Of a DNA stretch of 64,000 bases, positions 43,275 to 51,167 are shown one piece after another. The notes under the pieces are model-generated. The model was not told where the DNA came from. It ran no database searches and worked only from the letters and a program-made list of their open reading frames with translations. This DNA is from Runella defluvii (lineage in GTDB: Bacteria; Bacteroidota; Bacteroidia; Cytophagales; Spirosomataceae). The translations under genes were made by a program, and so were the position numbers. How positions within the stretch are numbered: position 1 is the first letter of the stretch; each line of letters begins with the position of its first letter. The stretch covers positions 62,001-126,000 of the forward strand of contig NZ_JACIBY010000017.1 of assembly GCF_014195535.1 (NCBI RefSeq), given 5' to 3'.

Positions 43275-44369
43275 ATGAAATACTTATCAGAATTTCGCGA
43301 CCCCGAAGTAGTCGAACACTACCTCGAAGAACTGCACAAAGTAGCCACCCGCCCGTGGACAATTATGGAAATTTGCGGCGGTCAAACGCACAGTTTGGTC
43401 AAAAATGGCCTTTTAAACTTGCTGCCCAAACAAATCACCATGGTACACGGCCCAGGCTGCCCCGTGTGCGTGACTCCGCTAAACCTCATCGACAAGGCCG
43501 TTTACTTGGCCGAAGAAAAAGGAGTCATTTTATGTTCTTTTGGTGACATGATTCGCGTGCCAGGGTCGAGCCGTAGTTTGTTGGAAGCCAAAGCCAACGG
43601 TGCCGATGTTCGGATTTTATACTCACCCTTGGAAGCAGTCAAAATTGCCCAAGAACACCCTCACCGCCAGGTCGTTTTCTTTGCCGTAGGGTTTGAAACT
43701 ACCGCTCCTGCCAATGCGCTTTCGGTGCTCCATGCGCGTCGGTTAGGGCTGACCAATTATTCCATTTTAGCTTCTCATGTACTTGTTCCTCCCGCTATGG
43801 AGGCCGTTATCAACGACGGTGAGGCTCAGATTCAGGGCTTTTTGGCGGCAGGGCACGTTTGTACCATTATGGGATTGGAGGAATACGAACCCATTGTTCA
43901 AAAATACCATATTCCAATGGTAGTCACGGGGTTTGAACCTGTGGATTTGTTGCAAGGAATCTTGATGACGGTCAAACAACTCGAAAATGGCGAGGCCAAA
44001 CTCGAAAACCAATACAGTCGCGTGGTGAAAGCCAACGGCAACCCCGAAGCAAGAAAAGTCATCGAACAAGTGTTTGAGGTCTCAGACCGCGAATGGCGCG
44101 GCATCGGAAACATCCCACTCAGTGGTTGGGAAGTCAACGCATCGTTGGCGGAATTTGATGCCAATCGAAAGTTTTCTATTTCCATTGCCAAAGCCTCCGA
44201 ATGCGCCGATTGTATTGCAGGACAAGTCCTGAAAGGTATCAAAAAACCGTTTGAATGCTCGCAATTTGGCAAAGGGTGCACGCCCATCACGCCGCTGGGT
44301 GCCCCCATGGTATCGTCGGAAGGAGCCTGCGCTGCCTATTACCACTTTGCCGAAGCCGATGTCGTATAA
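43275..44369 (+). CDS. hypD: HypD, Fe(CN)2CO assembly protein
   Basis: 364 residues with a [4Fe-4S] cluster and redox thiols: the conserved CGGQTH near the N-terminus, [20 protein letters not shown] and the C-terminal cysteine pattern ([22 protein letters not shown]). It is the scaffold where cyanide and CO ligands are built onto iron. Confidence 0.96.
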   Translation: MKYLSEFRDPEVVEHYLEELHKVATRPWTIMEICGGQTHSLVKNGLLNLLPKQITMVHGPGCPVCVTPLNLIDKAVYLAEEKGVILCSFGDMIRVPGSSRSLLEAKANGADVRILYSPLEAVKIAQEHPHRQVVFFAVGFETTAPANALSVLHARRLGLTNYSILASHVLVPPAMEAVINDGEAQIQGFLAAGHVCTIMGLEEYEPIVQKYHIPMVVTGFEPVDLLQGILMTVKQLENGEAKLENQYSRVVKANGNPEARKVIEQVFEVSDREWRGIGNIPLSGWEVNASLAEFDANRKFSISIAKASECADCIAGQVLKGIKKPFECSQFGKGCTPITPLGAPMVSSEGACAAYYHFAEADVV

Positions 44370-44396
44370 TTTTTGACTCATCACGTTTACAAATAA

Positions 44397-45437
44397 ATGA
44401 TAACACTTGATTGCCCCATGCCCCAACTTGACTTCGACGTCATTACGCTCGGTCACGGTAGCGGCGGGATACTGACCAACCAATTACTCGAATCAGGCGT
44501 ATTTGATTTGCTCAAAAACCCGTTGCTCGACGAACACCACGACGGTGCCATGTTTGAGTGGTCGGGGAGAACGGCATTTTCTACCGATAGCTACGTCATC
44601 TCGCCCATTTTTTTTCCTGGAGGAAACATCGGCGAACTGGCCGTTAACGGAACAGTCAACGATTTGGCCATGTGCGGCGCGGTGCCCAAATACCTTTCGT
44701 TGAGCTTCATCTTAGAAGAAGGGCTTACGATGAAAGAGTTTTGGGAACTACTGGTCTCCATTCGTCGAGCTGCCGAAAAGGCAGGCGTAAGCATCGTGAC
44801 GGGCGACACCAAAGTGGTAGAACGGGGCAAAGGAGATAAAATTTTCATCAATACCTCTGGCTTGGGTAACATCCACCCGCAAGCCCACATTTCTACTAAA
44901 AATGTACGGGCAGGTGATAAAATCATCGTAAGCGGGTCGATTGCCACGCACGGCATCGCCATCATGTCGGTGCGGGAAGGATTGGAGTTTGAAACAACCC
45001 TTACCAGCGATTCCGCCCCGTTGAACCATACTGTGAAAGCATTATTGGACGAATTTGGCGCGGATATTCACTTGCTTAAAGACCCGACGCGCGGTGGCGT
45101 AGCATCTGTCCTTAACGAAGTAGCCCGCGATTCTCGCTTGGGCGTCAATCTTTTTCAGCAGCCGATACCCGTCCTCGAAGAGGTACGCGGCGCTTGTGAA
45201 TTGCTTGGCCTTGACCCACTTTACGTGGCTAATGAAGGGGTTTTTATGGCTTTTGTTCCTGCTGAAAAAGCCGAAGAAATTGTGCAAAAACTTCGGACGT
45301 TGGAATATGGCCAAGATGCTGCCATCATTGGTGAAGTAACCACCGAACACCCCAAACAAGTAGTGCTTCACAGCCGAATTGGGGGAAAACGGGTGGTAAA
45401 TATGTTGGTGGGAGAACAACTTCCCCGCATTTGTTAA
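44397..45437 (+). CDS. hypE: HypE, thiocarbamate dehydratase
   Basis: 346 residues if begun at 44397; ATG 44418 (MPQLDFDVITLGHGSGG) is an equal choice. AIR-synthase-like fold with GHGSGG at the ATP site and the C-terminal PRIC, whose Cys is carbamoylated by HypF and dehydrated to the thiocyanate that gives the CN ligand. All six hyp genes are thus present and in the same direction. Confidence 0.95.
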   Translation: MITLDCPMPQLDFDVITLGHGSGGILTNQLLESGVFDLLKNPLLDEHHDGAMFEWSGRTAFSTDSYVISPIFFPGGNIGELAVNGTVNDLAMCGAVPKYLSLSFILEEGLTMKEFWELLVSIRRAAEKAGVSIVTGDTKVVERGKGDKIFINTSGLGNIHPQAHISTKNVRAGDKIIVSGSIATHGIAIMSVREGLEFETTLTSDSAPLNHTVKALLDEFGADIHLLKDPTRGGVASVLNEVARDSRLGVNLFQQPIPVLEEVRGACELLGLDPLYVANEGVFMAFVPAEKAEEIVQKLRTLEYGQDAAIIGEVTTEHPKQVVLHSRIGGKRVVNMLVGEQLPRIC

Positions 45438-45466
45438 CCTTTAAACCTTTCTCCAACCCTCATTCC

Positions 45467-45499
45467 AAACCTTATAGGTTTTTAAAACCTATAAGGTTT
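45467..45499. repeat. 33-bp palindrome between hypE and NHL gene
   Basis: AAACCTTATAGGTTTT and AAAACCTATAAGGTTT are perfect 16-bp arms around one base. It forms a hairpin in the hypE to NHL gap and may act as a weak terminator or mRNA end. Confidence 0.8.
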
Positions 45500-45520
45500 C
45501 TAACGATAAGGTTTCTAACG
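45491..45520. repeat. Tandem 15-bp duplication ATAAGGTTTCTAACG x2
   Basis: Two exact copies of ATAAGGTTTCTAACG lie end to end, starting in the right arm of the palindrome and ending 3 bp before the NHL start codon. Confidence 0.8.
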
Positions 45521-45523
45521 AAA

Positions 45524-46696
45524 ATGAACTTAAACATAGACATCACCGACGCCCCACTTTCCCCACTTTCCACTTCCAGTGCTCGCACTACTTATGCGGC
45601 ATCGTTGGCAGGGAAAGCGCCGATGGTCGAAAAAGTAACCATTTTTCGGGGAGATGAAGGGAATCCTTTATTAGCGCCACGCGGTGTGTGGGCCGTTGGA
45701 AACCGTCTGTTGGTGGCAGATACGGGTCAAAATCGGCTATTTTGTTGGAACCAATTGCCAGAGACAGAATTTGCAGTCCCCGACCTTGTGTTAGGCCAAC
45801 TCGAAACGTCGCATACGGGACGAAACGCGGGTAGTAAAGTCCATGCAGGCTCGTTGCAGTACCCTTCGGGGATTTGGTCAGACGGGCAACGATTGGTCGT
45901 TGCCGACGCGTGGAATCACCGAGTACTCATTTGGAATAGCTTCCCTACTCAAAATGGGCAGGACGCCGATGTAGTTATCGGGCAACCCGACTTTGAAAGC
46001 AACTTACCGAACCTTCGAGGCGTTGGAGCTACGCCTTCGGCTCAGTCGCTGTATTGGCCATACGGTGTTTTTTCGGACGGCCAACGGCTATGGATTTGCG
46101 ATACGGGCAATCGTCGGGTTTTGTTTTATGAGGCATTTCCCACCCAAAATTTCACTGCCGCCGACGCCGTCATTGGAAAACCAGATTTTACAGAACGCGA
46201 CTACGAAAACCACGAACCAATTTGGCCCTATTCCGTCCGAGTAAATGCCGAAGGAGTACTGTCGATTGCCGATACGCAATATTACCGAAACCTCATTTGG
46301 CACCGTTGGCAAGACGCCTTTACCCAGCCCGCTGACGTCATCATCGGCCAGCCCGATTTTGACGCAAATGGAATGAATCAATTCAGTTTGTTTCCCCAAC
46401 AAAACTCCATGAGCTGGACCTACGACGCCTTTTTTCACCAAAATGGGTTATTTGTTGCCGATACGGGAAATAGCCGTTTGCTTTGGTTTGACCGCATTCC
46501 TACCGAAAACAACGCCTTGGCCGACAACCTCATTGGCCACGATAATTTTAGAACTGGCAGCGAAAATAGCAATACCCGCTTTGGCACCGACAAGCAATTG
46601 TACTGGCCATTTTCGCTTTGTGCCGTAGAGCGTTGTTTGGTGGTAGCCGATACGGGCAATCACCGCGTGCTTTTGTATCAAATCACCAATCCTTAA
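45524..46696 (+). CDS. Six-bladed NHL-repeat beta-propeller of the hydrogenase island
   Basis: 390 residues from ATG 45524 (MNLNIDITDAPLSPL); the frame opens earlier at a TTG inside hypE. Six blades carry the pattern (W/Y)P(Y/S)G...L(V/W)VADTxxxRVLxW, e.g. LVVADAWNHRVLIWN, LWICDTGNRRVLFYE, LVVADTGNHRVLLYQ, between GQPDF-type linkers. No signal peptide. NHL propellers bind proteins or small ligands; none has an enzyme motif here. Placed between hypE and the permease, it probably serves the hydrogenase, perhaps as a scaffold or partner in electron transfer. Such genes are, as I recall, also found by actinobacterial group 2a hydrogenases. Confidence 0.85.
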   Translation: MNLNIDITDAPLSPLSTSSARTTYAASLAGKAPMVEKVTIFRGDEGNPLLAPRGVWAVGNRLLVADTGQNRLFCWNQLPETEFAVPDLVLGQLETSHTGRNAGSKVHAGSLQYPSGIWSDGQRLVVADAWNHRVLIWNSFPTQNGQDADVVIGQPDFESNLPNLRGVGATPSAQSLYWPYGVFSDGQRLWICDTGNRRVLFYEAFPTQNFTAADAVIGKPDFTERDYENHEPIWPYSVRVNAEGVLSIADTQYYRNLIWHRWQDAFTQPADVIIGQPDFDANGMNQFSLFPQQNSMSWTYDAFFHQNGLFVADTGNSRLLWFDRIPTENNALADNLIGHDNFRTGSENSNTRFGTDKQLYWPFSLCAVERCLVVADTGNHRVLLYQITNP

Positions 46697-46708
46697 CCAG
46701 TCACTTAC

Positions 46709-47317
46709 ATGGAACTCGCCCCTTTGTTTTTCGCCGTTATCGTCGGGTTTTCTCATTGTTTTGAAGCCGACCACCTGGTGGCGGTCAGTAGCATTGTCAC
46801 CCGCAGAGACTCCACCTCAGCCGCGCTCAAAGACGGGGCGTTTTGGGGTCTTGGTCATACGTCCACGATACTACTGGTGGCATTGGTGTATATGCTTGGC
46901 AAATTTGTACTTTCCGAAGCCATTTTCCAATACTTTGAAGCAGGGGTAGGTCTGATGCTCATCGTGTTAGGCATTCACCGAATTATAAAATTAAAATCCG
47001 AACTCCATCACCCTCACCTCCACGAACCTGCTTATGGATTGGCCTACGGTGTGGGGCTTATGCACGGCTTGGCAGGAAGTGGCGGGCTGTTGATTTCAGT
47101 ACTAACTCAAATCAAAGAACCAAGTCATGCTTTTCTGTACTTGTTGTTGTTTGGCCTCGGTTCTGTCGCAGGCATGATGGTAGCGGCGGGGGCTTTTAGT
47201 CTGCCTTTTTCGAGTAAATTGTTCCAAAATCGCCACCTCTTGCGTGGGTTAACACTGGTTTCAGCCGCTTTGTGTGTGGGTTTAGGGGTAAAAATTGTTT
47301 TGGAGAATGTTTTCTAA
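46709..47317 (+). CDS. UreH/NiCoT-like membrane protein, probable nickel transporter
   Basis: 202 residues with six transmembrane segments. Helix 1 has HCFEADHLVAV, close to the H-x4-DH nickel motif of NiCoT/UreH-type permeases, and a His-rich cytoplasmic loop (HHPHLHEPAYGLAYG) follows, then GLMHGLAGSGG. The family imports or handles Ni or Co. As the last gene of the island it should supply nickel for HypAB. It could instead be of the general TauE-like exporter class, but the His motif and position favour nickel. Confidence 0.82.
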   Translation: MELAPLFFAVIVGFSHCFEADHLVAVSSIVTRRDSTSAALKDGAFWGLGHTSTILLVALVYMLGKFVLSEAIFQYFEAGVGLMLIVLGIHRIIKLKSELHHPHLHEPAYGLAYGVGLMHGLAGSGGLLISVLTQIKEPSHAFLYLLLFGLGSVAGMMVAAGAFSLPFSSKLFQNRHLLRGLTLVSAALCVGLGVKIVLENVF

Positions 47318-47330
47318 AAAGGATTAAATA

Positions 47331-47400
47331 GTCGGGTTGTGAGCAGCCCTTCTCACAATTAACGGTCGGGTTGTGAGCAACCCTCCCCACAAGAACAACC
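47331..47400. repeat. Two-copy palindromic repeat related to the 14444 array
   Basis: GTCGGGTTGTGAGCAGCCC (47331) and GTCGGGTTGTGAGCAACCC (47365), 34 bp apart, share the GTCGGGxTGTGAGCAxCCC frame and the TCTCAC linker with the array at 14444. A third partial copy (ACAACCCTCCTCAC) follows. The element is therefore dispersed and sits in intergenic gaps. Confidence 0.8.
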
Positions 47401-47412
47401 CTCCTCACTAAT

Positions 47413-47643
47413 ATGAATTACAACGAAGCTGATTTTGTCCAATACGCCCTCCAGCAAATGGAGATTCCGATACTTCACCGTAACGGCAACTACTTTGACC
47501 TCGCAGGCGGCTTTTCGTTGGAAGTCGAAAGCCGAGATTTGTACCGCCTTTCGTTTGAGCAATGGGTCATTTCTCCCTTCGACGACATCGGGACGCTCTG
47601 TCAGTTTATTAAAACTAACCTCACACCCCGCACGAATGAATAA
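47413..47643 (+). CDS. Small unknown protein upstream of DUF151 gene
   Basis: 76 residues, acidic, soluble (FVQYALQQMEIPILHRNGNYFDLAGGF...). Not recognised. Its last 8 bp overlap the start of the next gene, which supports translation and a joint role. Confidence 0.6.
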   Translation: MNYNEADFVQYALQQMEIPILHRNGNYFDLAGGFSLEVESRDLYRLSFEQWVISPFDDIGTLCQFIKTNLTPRTNE

Positions 47644-48184
47644 ATACGAAGTTTTTGTGATAGCCATGGCCGAAAGTGAGTCGCAACGTGGTCATTATGT
47701 TTTAATTTTGGAAGAGCCCATTTCTAAACGACGTATTCCAATTATTGTTGGGACAAATGAAGCGCAAGCCATCGCCATACATTTAGAGGGACTTCAACCT
47801 TCGCGCCCCCTTACCCACGATTTATGCCAAACCATCATCCAACAGTTAGGTGCTAAAGCCAAGGAGGTCTGTATTTACCAAATTCAACACGATATTTTTT
47901 ATGCCAAACTGCTACTACAAGGCCCAAAGGAGCTACTAGAAATCGAAAGCCGTCCTTCAGACGCCATTGCCTTAGCAGTACGGATGCACTGTCCGTTGTA
48001 CGTAAGTGATCAGGTCTTGGAAGAAGCAGGGTATTTGTTGGATGAAAAAGGCCGTGAGAAAAAATCGTATGCCGAATATACGTTGGAAGAACTGGAAGAA
48101 TTGTTGTCAAAAGTAATTGCCAAAGAAGATTACGAAAGTGCCGCCCGCTTGCGCAGTGCCATCGAAAAGCGCAAACAAAGTTGA
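47636..48184 (+). CDS. Bifunctional nuclease-domain (DUF151) protein with UvrB/C motif
   Basis: 182 residues from ATG 47636. The DUF151/BFN domain occupies about 1-125 (RRIPIIVGTNEAQAIAIHLEG, IESRPSDAIALAVRMHCPLYV), and the C-terminus carries a UVR motif (EELLSKVIAKEDYESAARLRSAIEK). DUF151 proteins have been described with DNase/RNase activity in plants and occur widely in Bacteroidota. The frame is open upstream in the region of the small gene, but the ATG here is the natural start. Confidence 0.87.
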   Translation: MNKYEVFVIAMAESESQRGHYVLILEEPISKRRIPIIVGTNEAQAIAIHLEGLQPSRPLTHDLCQTIIQQLGAKAKEVCIYQIQHDIFYAKLLLQGPKELLEIESRPSDAIALAVRMHCPLYVSDQVLEEAGYLLDEKGREKKSYAEYTLEELEELLSKVIAKEDYESAARLRSAIEKRKQS

Positions 48185-48230
48185 GAATTTTTCCCAAATT
48201 GCGGCACTATCATCTAAACCTGGTTTACCT

Positions 48231-49046
48231 ATGCTCCCATCTATTACTTTAAATAACGGCATTCAAATGCCCCAATTAGGACTCGGCGTGTATGACCCTC
48301 AACCTGGCCACGATATTCGGCAAGCGGTTTTGTGGGCGTTAGAGCTTGGGTATCGGCTCATTGATACGGCCGCAGCCTATCACAACGAAATGGAAGTAGG
48401 ACAAGCCATCCGCGACAGCGGTTTAGCGCGCGAAGATATTTTCTTGACCACCAAAGTTTGGAACGACGACCAAGGTTATGACAATACCCTCAAAGCATTT
48501 GAAGAAAGCCTCCGTAAGCTCAACACCGATTACGTTGATTTGTACCTGATTCACTGGCCCGTACGCGAACATCGAATCCAAACGTGGAAAGCCCTTGAAA
48601 AAATTTATACCGAGGGCAAGGCCCGTGCCATTGGGGTTTCCAATTATTATGCCCCTCATTTTGAAGAGCTTTGGCCGCACACATCTATCGTTCCAGCCGT
48701 TAATCAAATTGAGCTAAGTCCGTATTGTCACTTGCCCGAAGAATTGAACTACTGTCGCCAACGAGGTATTCAAATTGAAGGGTATGCGCCTTTGGTTCGA
48801 GGGCTAAAATCCGATGACCCGCGACTCATCAGCATCGCTGAAAAATACAACAAAAGTACGTTTCAGGTGCTTATCCGTTGGACACTTCAGCAAGGAGCCA
48901 TCACGATTCCAAAATCGGTTTCAAAACACCGTATCGCGGCCAATATAGACGTTTTTGACTTTGAATTGTCGGCCGAAGATGTTGCAGAAATGAATACATG
49001 GCACGACGATACCCGCATTGCCTGGAACCCTATGGAGTTTTTGTAA
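48231..49046 (+). CDS. Aldo/keto reductase
   Basis: 271 residues from ATG 48231 (MLPSITLNNGIQMPQLGLG). Catalytic tetrad elements: Asp and Tyr in DTAAAYHNE, Lys in LTTKVWN, His in LYLIHWP; C-terminal NADP-binding IPKSVSKHRI. It is a TIM-barrel NADPH reductase of the AKR3/AKR5 type (methylglyoxal or 2,5-diketogluconate-like substrates). The real substrate is unknown. Confidence 0.92.
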   Translation: MLPSITLNNGIQMPQLGLGVYDPQPGHDIRQAVLWALELGYRLIDTAAAYHNEMEVGQAIRDSGLAREDIFLTTKVWNDDQGYDNTLKAFEESLRKLNTDYVDLYLIHWPVREHRIQTWKALEKIYTEGKARAIGVSNYYAPHFEELWPHTSIVPAVNQIELSPYCHLPEELNYCRQRGIQIEGYAPLVRGLKSDDPRLISIAEKYNKSTFQVLIRWTLQQGAITIPKSVSKHRIAANIDVFDFELSAEDVAEMNTWHDDTRIAWNPMEFL

Positions 49047-49049
49047 GGA

Positions 49050-49982
49050 ATGAAAAACAAAGCCTCTATTACCTCTCCACACGACAAGCTTGTCAAAGAA
49101 CTTTTCTCTGACCGTCAGCTTGCGCGTGCTTTTTTGGAAGAAATGCTTCCTAGTGATGTAGTATCTTTATTAAATTTAGAATCGCTTCAGCACCAAAACA
49201 ATTCGTATTTATCTCCACCTATGGAGGAAATATTTTCAGATGTGGTCGTTGAAGTCAACCTAAAAAATAGCGACGATTCACTACAAATATCCCTCTTGAT
49301 TGAACATAAATCATACAAAGATCCTCGCGTGGGTTTTCAGCTTATGCGTTATTTGGCAGAAGGATACTGGCAGCAGTTAAAAAATAAACAACCCCTCCGC
49401 CCCATAGTCCCCCTCTTGTTCTATCATGGAAAGCAGCGCTGGCGTTTAAAACAAATGGAGGACTTTTTCCCCAATTACCCTCCAATTTTCCAGCGGTATA
49501 TTCCTTCGTTTGGGATAGAATTTGTCAGCTTAATTCAAATGCAAGACGAGCGTCTGGAGCAATTGAGAGACGGAGTACTGAGTGCAACTCTTGGGTTATT
49601 ACGCTACTCTCATGACTGGCCAACACTGCTTAAACGATTACCAAGAATCATGGAGTCTTTAAGTTCCTCCCAAGGAACTGGCTTTGTTATGAGTTTGTTT
49701 GTATATTTGTTTAGTGTGACCGAACTGACGGTAGAACAGTTAAAAGAAAATTTACCTGAAGATATAAAAACGACTTTTATGAGCACCTACGATAGAATCA
49801 TGGCAGAAGGTATTGAGAAAGGTATCGAGAAAGGCATTGAAAAGGGTATCGAGAAAGGTATCGAAAAGACGATATTGAATGCTTTTGACAACGGAATTGC
49901 CTTAGAGACGATTCGTGTTATTACGGGTGAAAGTACCGAAAAAATCAAGGAAGTCCTACAACGAAATAACCGCCTAGCCTAA
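49050..49982 (+). CDS. Rpn/YhgA-like recombination-promoting nuclease
   Basis: 310 residues. PD-(D/E)xK-type nuclease fold with SPHDKLVKELFSD at the N-terminus, EIFSDVVVEV and LLIEHKSYKDPR (the active-site E-x-K), and HGKQRWRL, as in the Rpn family (formerly called putative transposases). It begins 4 bp after the aldo/keto reductase gene. A coding 12-bp repeat near the C-terminus makes five GIEK units. Rpn nucleases promote RecA-independent recombination and have been linked to phage defence in E. coli. Its 3' end overlaps the convergent gene by 9 bp. Confidence 0.88.
   Translation: MKNKASITSPHDKLVKELFSDRQLARAFLEEMLPSDVVSLLNLESLQHQNNSYLSPPMEEIFSDVVVEVNLKNSDDSLQISLLIEHKSYKDPRVGFQLMRYLAEGYWQQLKNKQPLRPIVPLLFYHGKQRWRLKQMEDFFPNYPPIFQRYIPSFGIEFVSLIQMQDERLEQLRDGVLSATLGLLRYSHDWPTLLKRLPRIMESLSSSQGTGFVMSLFVYLFSVTELTVEQLKENLPEDIKTTFMSTYDRIMAEGIEKGIEKGIEKGIEKGIEKTILNAFDNGIALETIRVITGESTEKIKEVLQRNNRLA
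49809..49868 (+). repeat. 12-bp coding repeat, five units (GIEK x5)
   Basis: Units GGTATTGAGAAA, GGTATCGAGAAA, GGCATTGAAAAG, GGTATCGAGAAA and GGTATCGAAAAG keep the reading frame. Copy-number change by slipped replication would lengthen or shorten the Rpn protein by 4-residue steps. Confidence 0.85.
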
Positions 49983-51101
49983 GGTGCGTTTCATGGCCTC
50001 TACTACTCGTTGAAGGTCTTCTTCTGTCAAATTTGACCCCGACGGAAGGCATAAACCGTCGTCGAAAAGGGTTTGTGCTATCTGTCCACCGTAGTAAGGC
50101 GTATCTTCAAACACGGGTTGGAGGTGCATGGGTTTCCACAAAGGCCGCGCTTCAATGCTCTCTGCCGCCAAAGCCATTCGTAGGACTTCGCGCGTCACGC
50201 CGCTCGTTTTTGTCACATCCACCCGAATACAGCTCAACCAGCGATTCGCATAGCTCCCTTCTCTTTCAGGCTGAAACGCAATACGGTCATCCCCTTCAAA
50301 GGCTTGTTGGTACCATGCAAAATTTGCCCGCCGCTGGCTTACGCGCTCGTCGATAACCTGCATTTGGCCACGGCCAATTCCCGCACAAATGTTGCTCATT
50401 CGGTAATTATAACCAATCTGTGAATGTTGATAATGAGGTGCATTGTCGCGGGCTTGAGTAGCCAAAAAACGAGACTGTTGTATCAATTTTTCATCATCAG
50501 AAAGCAACGCCCCACCACCCGAGGTGGTGATGATTTTATTTCCATTAAAAGACAAAATATTCAGTTTTCCAAAACTCCCCAGTTTACGACCCTGCCAACT
50601 CGCCCCCAATCCCTCAGCGGCATCTTCGATAAGGGGCACTTCGTAATGTGCACACACGTCTATGATTTCGTCGATTTTGGCGGGCATACCGTACAAATGC
50701 ACCACAATCACTGCTTTTACATTTTTTCCTTTGGCTCGTTCGCCCTTGATTGCTTCTTCTAACGCCTCAGGACAGATATTCCACGTTTCCCATTCTGAAT
50801 CCACAAATACGGGAGTAGCTCCTTGATACACAATAGGATTGGCAGACGCAGCAAAGGTAAACGACTGACAAATAACGACATCTCCCTGCCCAACTCCCAG
50901 CATCACCAACGCTAAATGCAACGCCGCCGTCCCCGACGACAACGCCGCCGCATGGCCTACGCCTACATAACGGCTCAGGTCTTGTTCAAACCCATCGACA
51001 TTAGGCCCCAGTGGTGCTACCCAATTGGTTTCAAATGCTTCTTGTACGTACTTTTGTTCGTGGCCGCTCATGTGCGGCGAGGAAAGCCAAATTTTATTCA
51101 T
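49974..51101 (-). CDS. DegT/DnrJ/EryC1/StrS-family aminotransferase
   Basis: 375 residues from ATG 51101 (MNKIWLSSPHMSGHE); an upstream extension in frame is not likely. PLP fold with SSGTAALHLAL, FTFAASANPIVYQGATPVFVD, DAAEGLGAS and the Schiff-base lysine in SFNGNKIITTSGGG. Such enzymes put an amino group on nucleotide-activated keto-sugars for surface polysaccharides or glycoproteins. It diverges from the nagA-like gene across a 66-bp region with an inverted repeat. Confidence 0.92.
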   Translation of the reverse strand: MNKIWLSSPHMSGHEQKYVQEAFETNWVAPLGPNVDGFEQDLSRYVGVGHAAALSSGTAALHLALVMLGVGQGDVVICQSFTFAASANPIVYQGATPVFVDSEWETWNICPEALEEAIKGERAKGKNVKAVIVVHLYGMPAKIDEIIDVCAHYEVPLIEDAAEGLGASWQGRKLGSFGKLNILSFNGNKIITTSGGGALLSDDEKLIQQSRFLATQARDNAPHYQHSQIGYNYRMSNICAGIGRGQMQVIDERVSQRRANFAWYQQAFEGDDRIAFQPEREGSYANRWLSCIRVDVTKTSGVTREVLRMALAAESIEARPLWKPMHLQPVFEDTPYYGGQIAQTLFDDGLCLPSGSNLTEEDLQRVVEAMKRTLG

Positions 51102-51115
51102 TATTCCGTAGAAAT

Positions 51116-51145
51116 CTTGCCGAAAGTTCCACATCTTTCGGCAAG
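51116..51145. promoter_or_regulatory. Inverted repeat in the divergent aminotransferase/nagA gap
   Basis: CTTGCCGAAAG and CTTTCGGCAAG, perfect 11-bp arms with an 8-base spacer, in the middle of the 66-bp divergent region. It could be an operator shared by the two genes or a hairpin in one leader. Confidence 0.6.
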
Positions 51146-51167
51146 TTCGCAAATTAAACCCGATTCC

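Noticed and set aside
49050-49982. Transposon at the Rpn gene
   Set aside because: Rpn proteins are often misnamed transposases; there are no terminal inverted repeats or target duplications around it.
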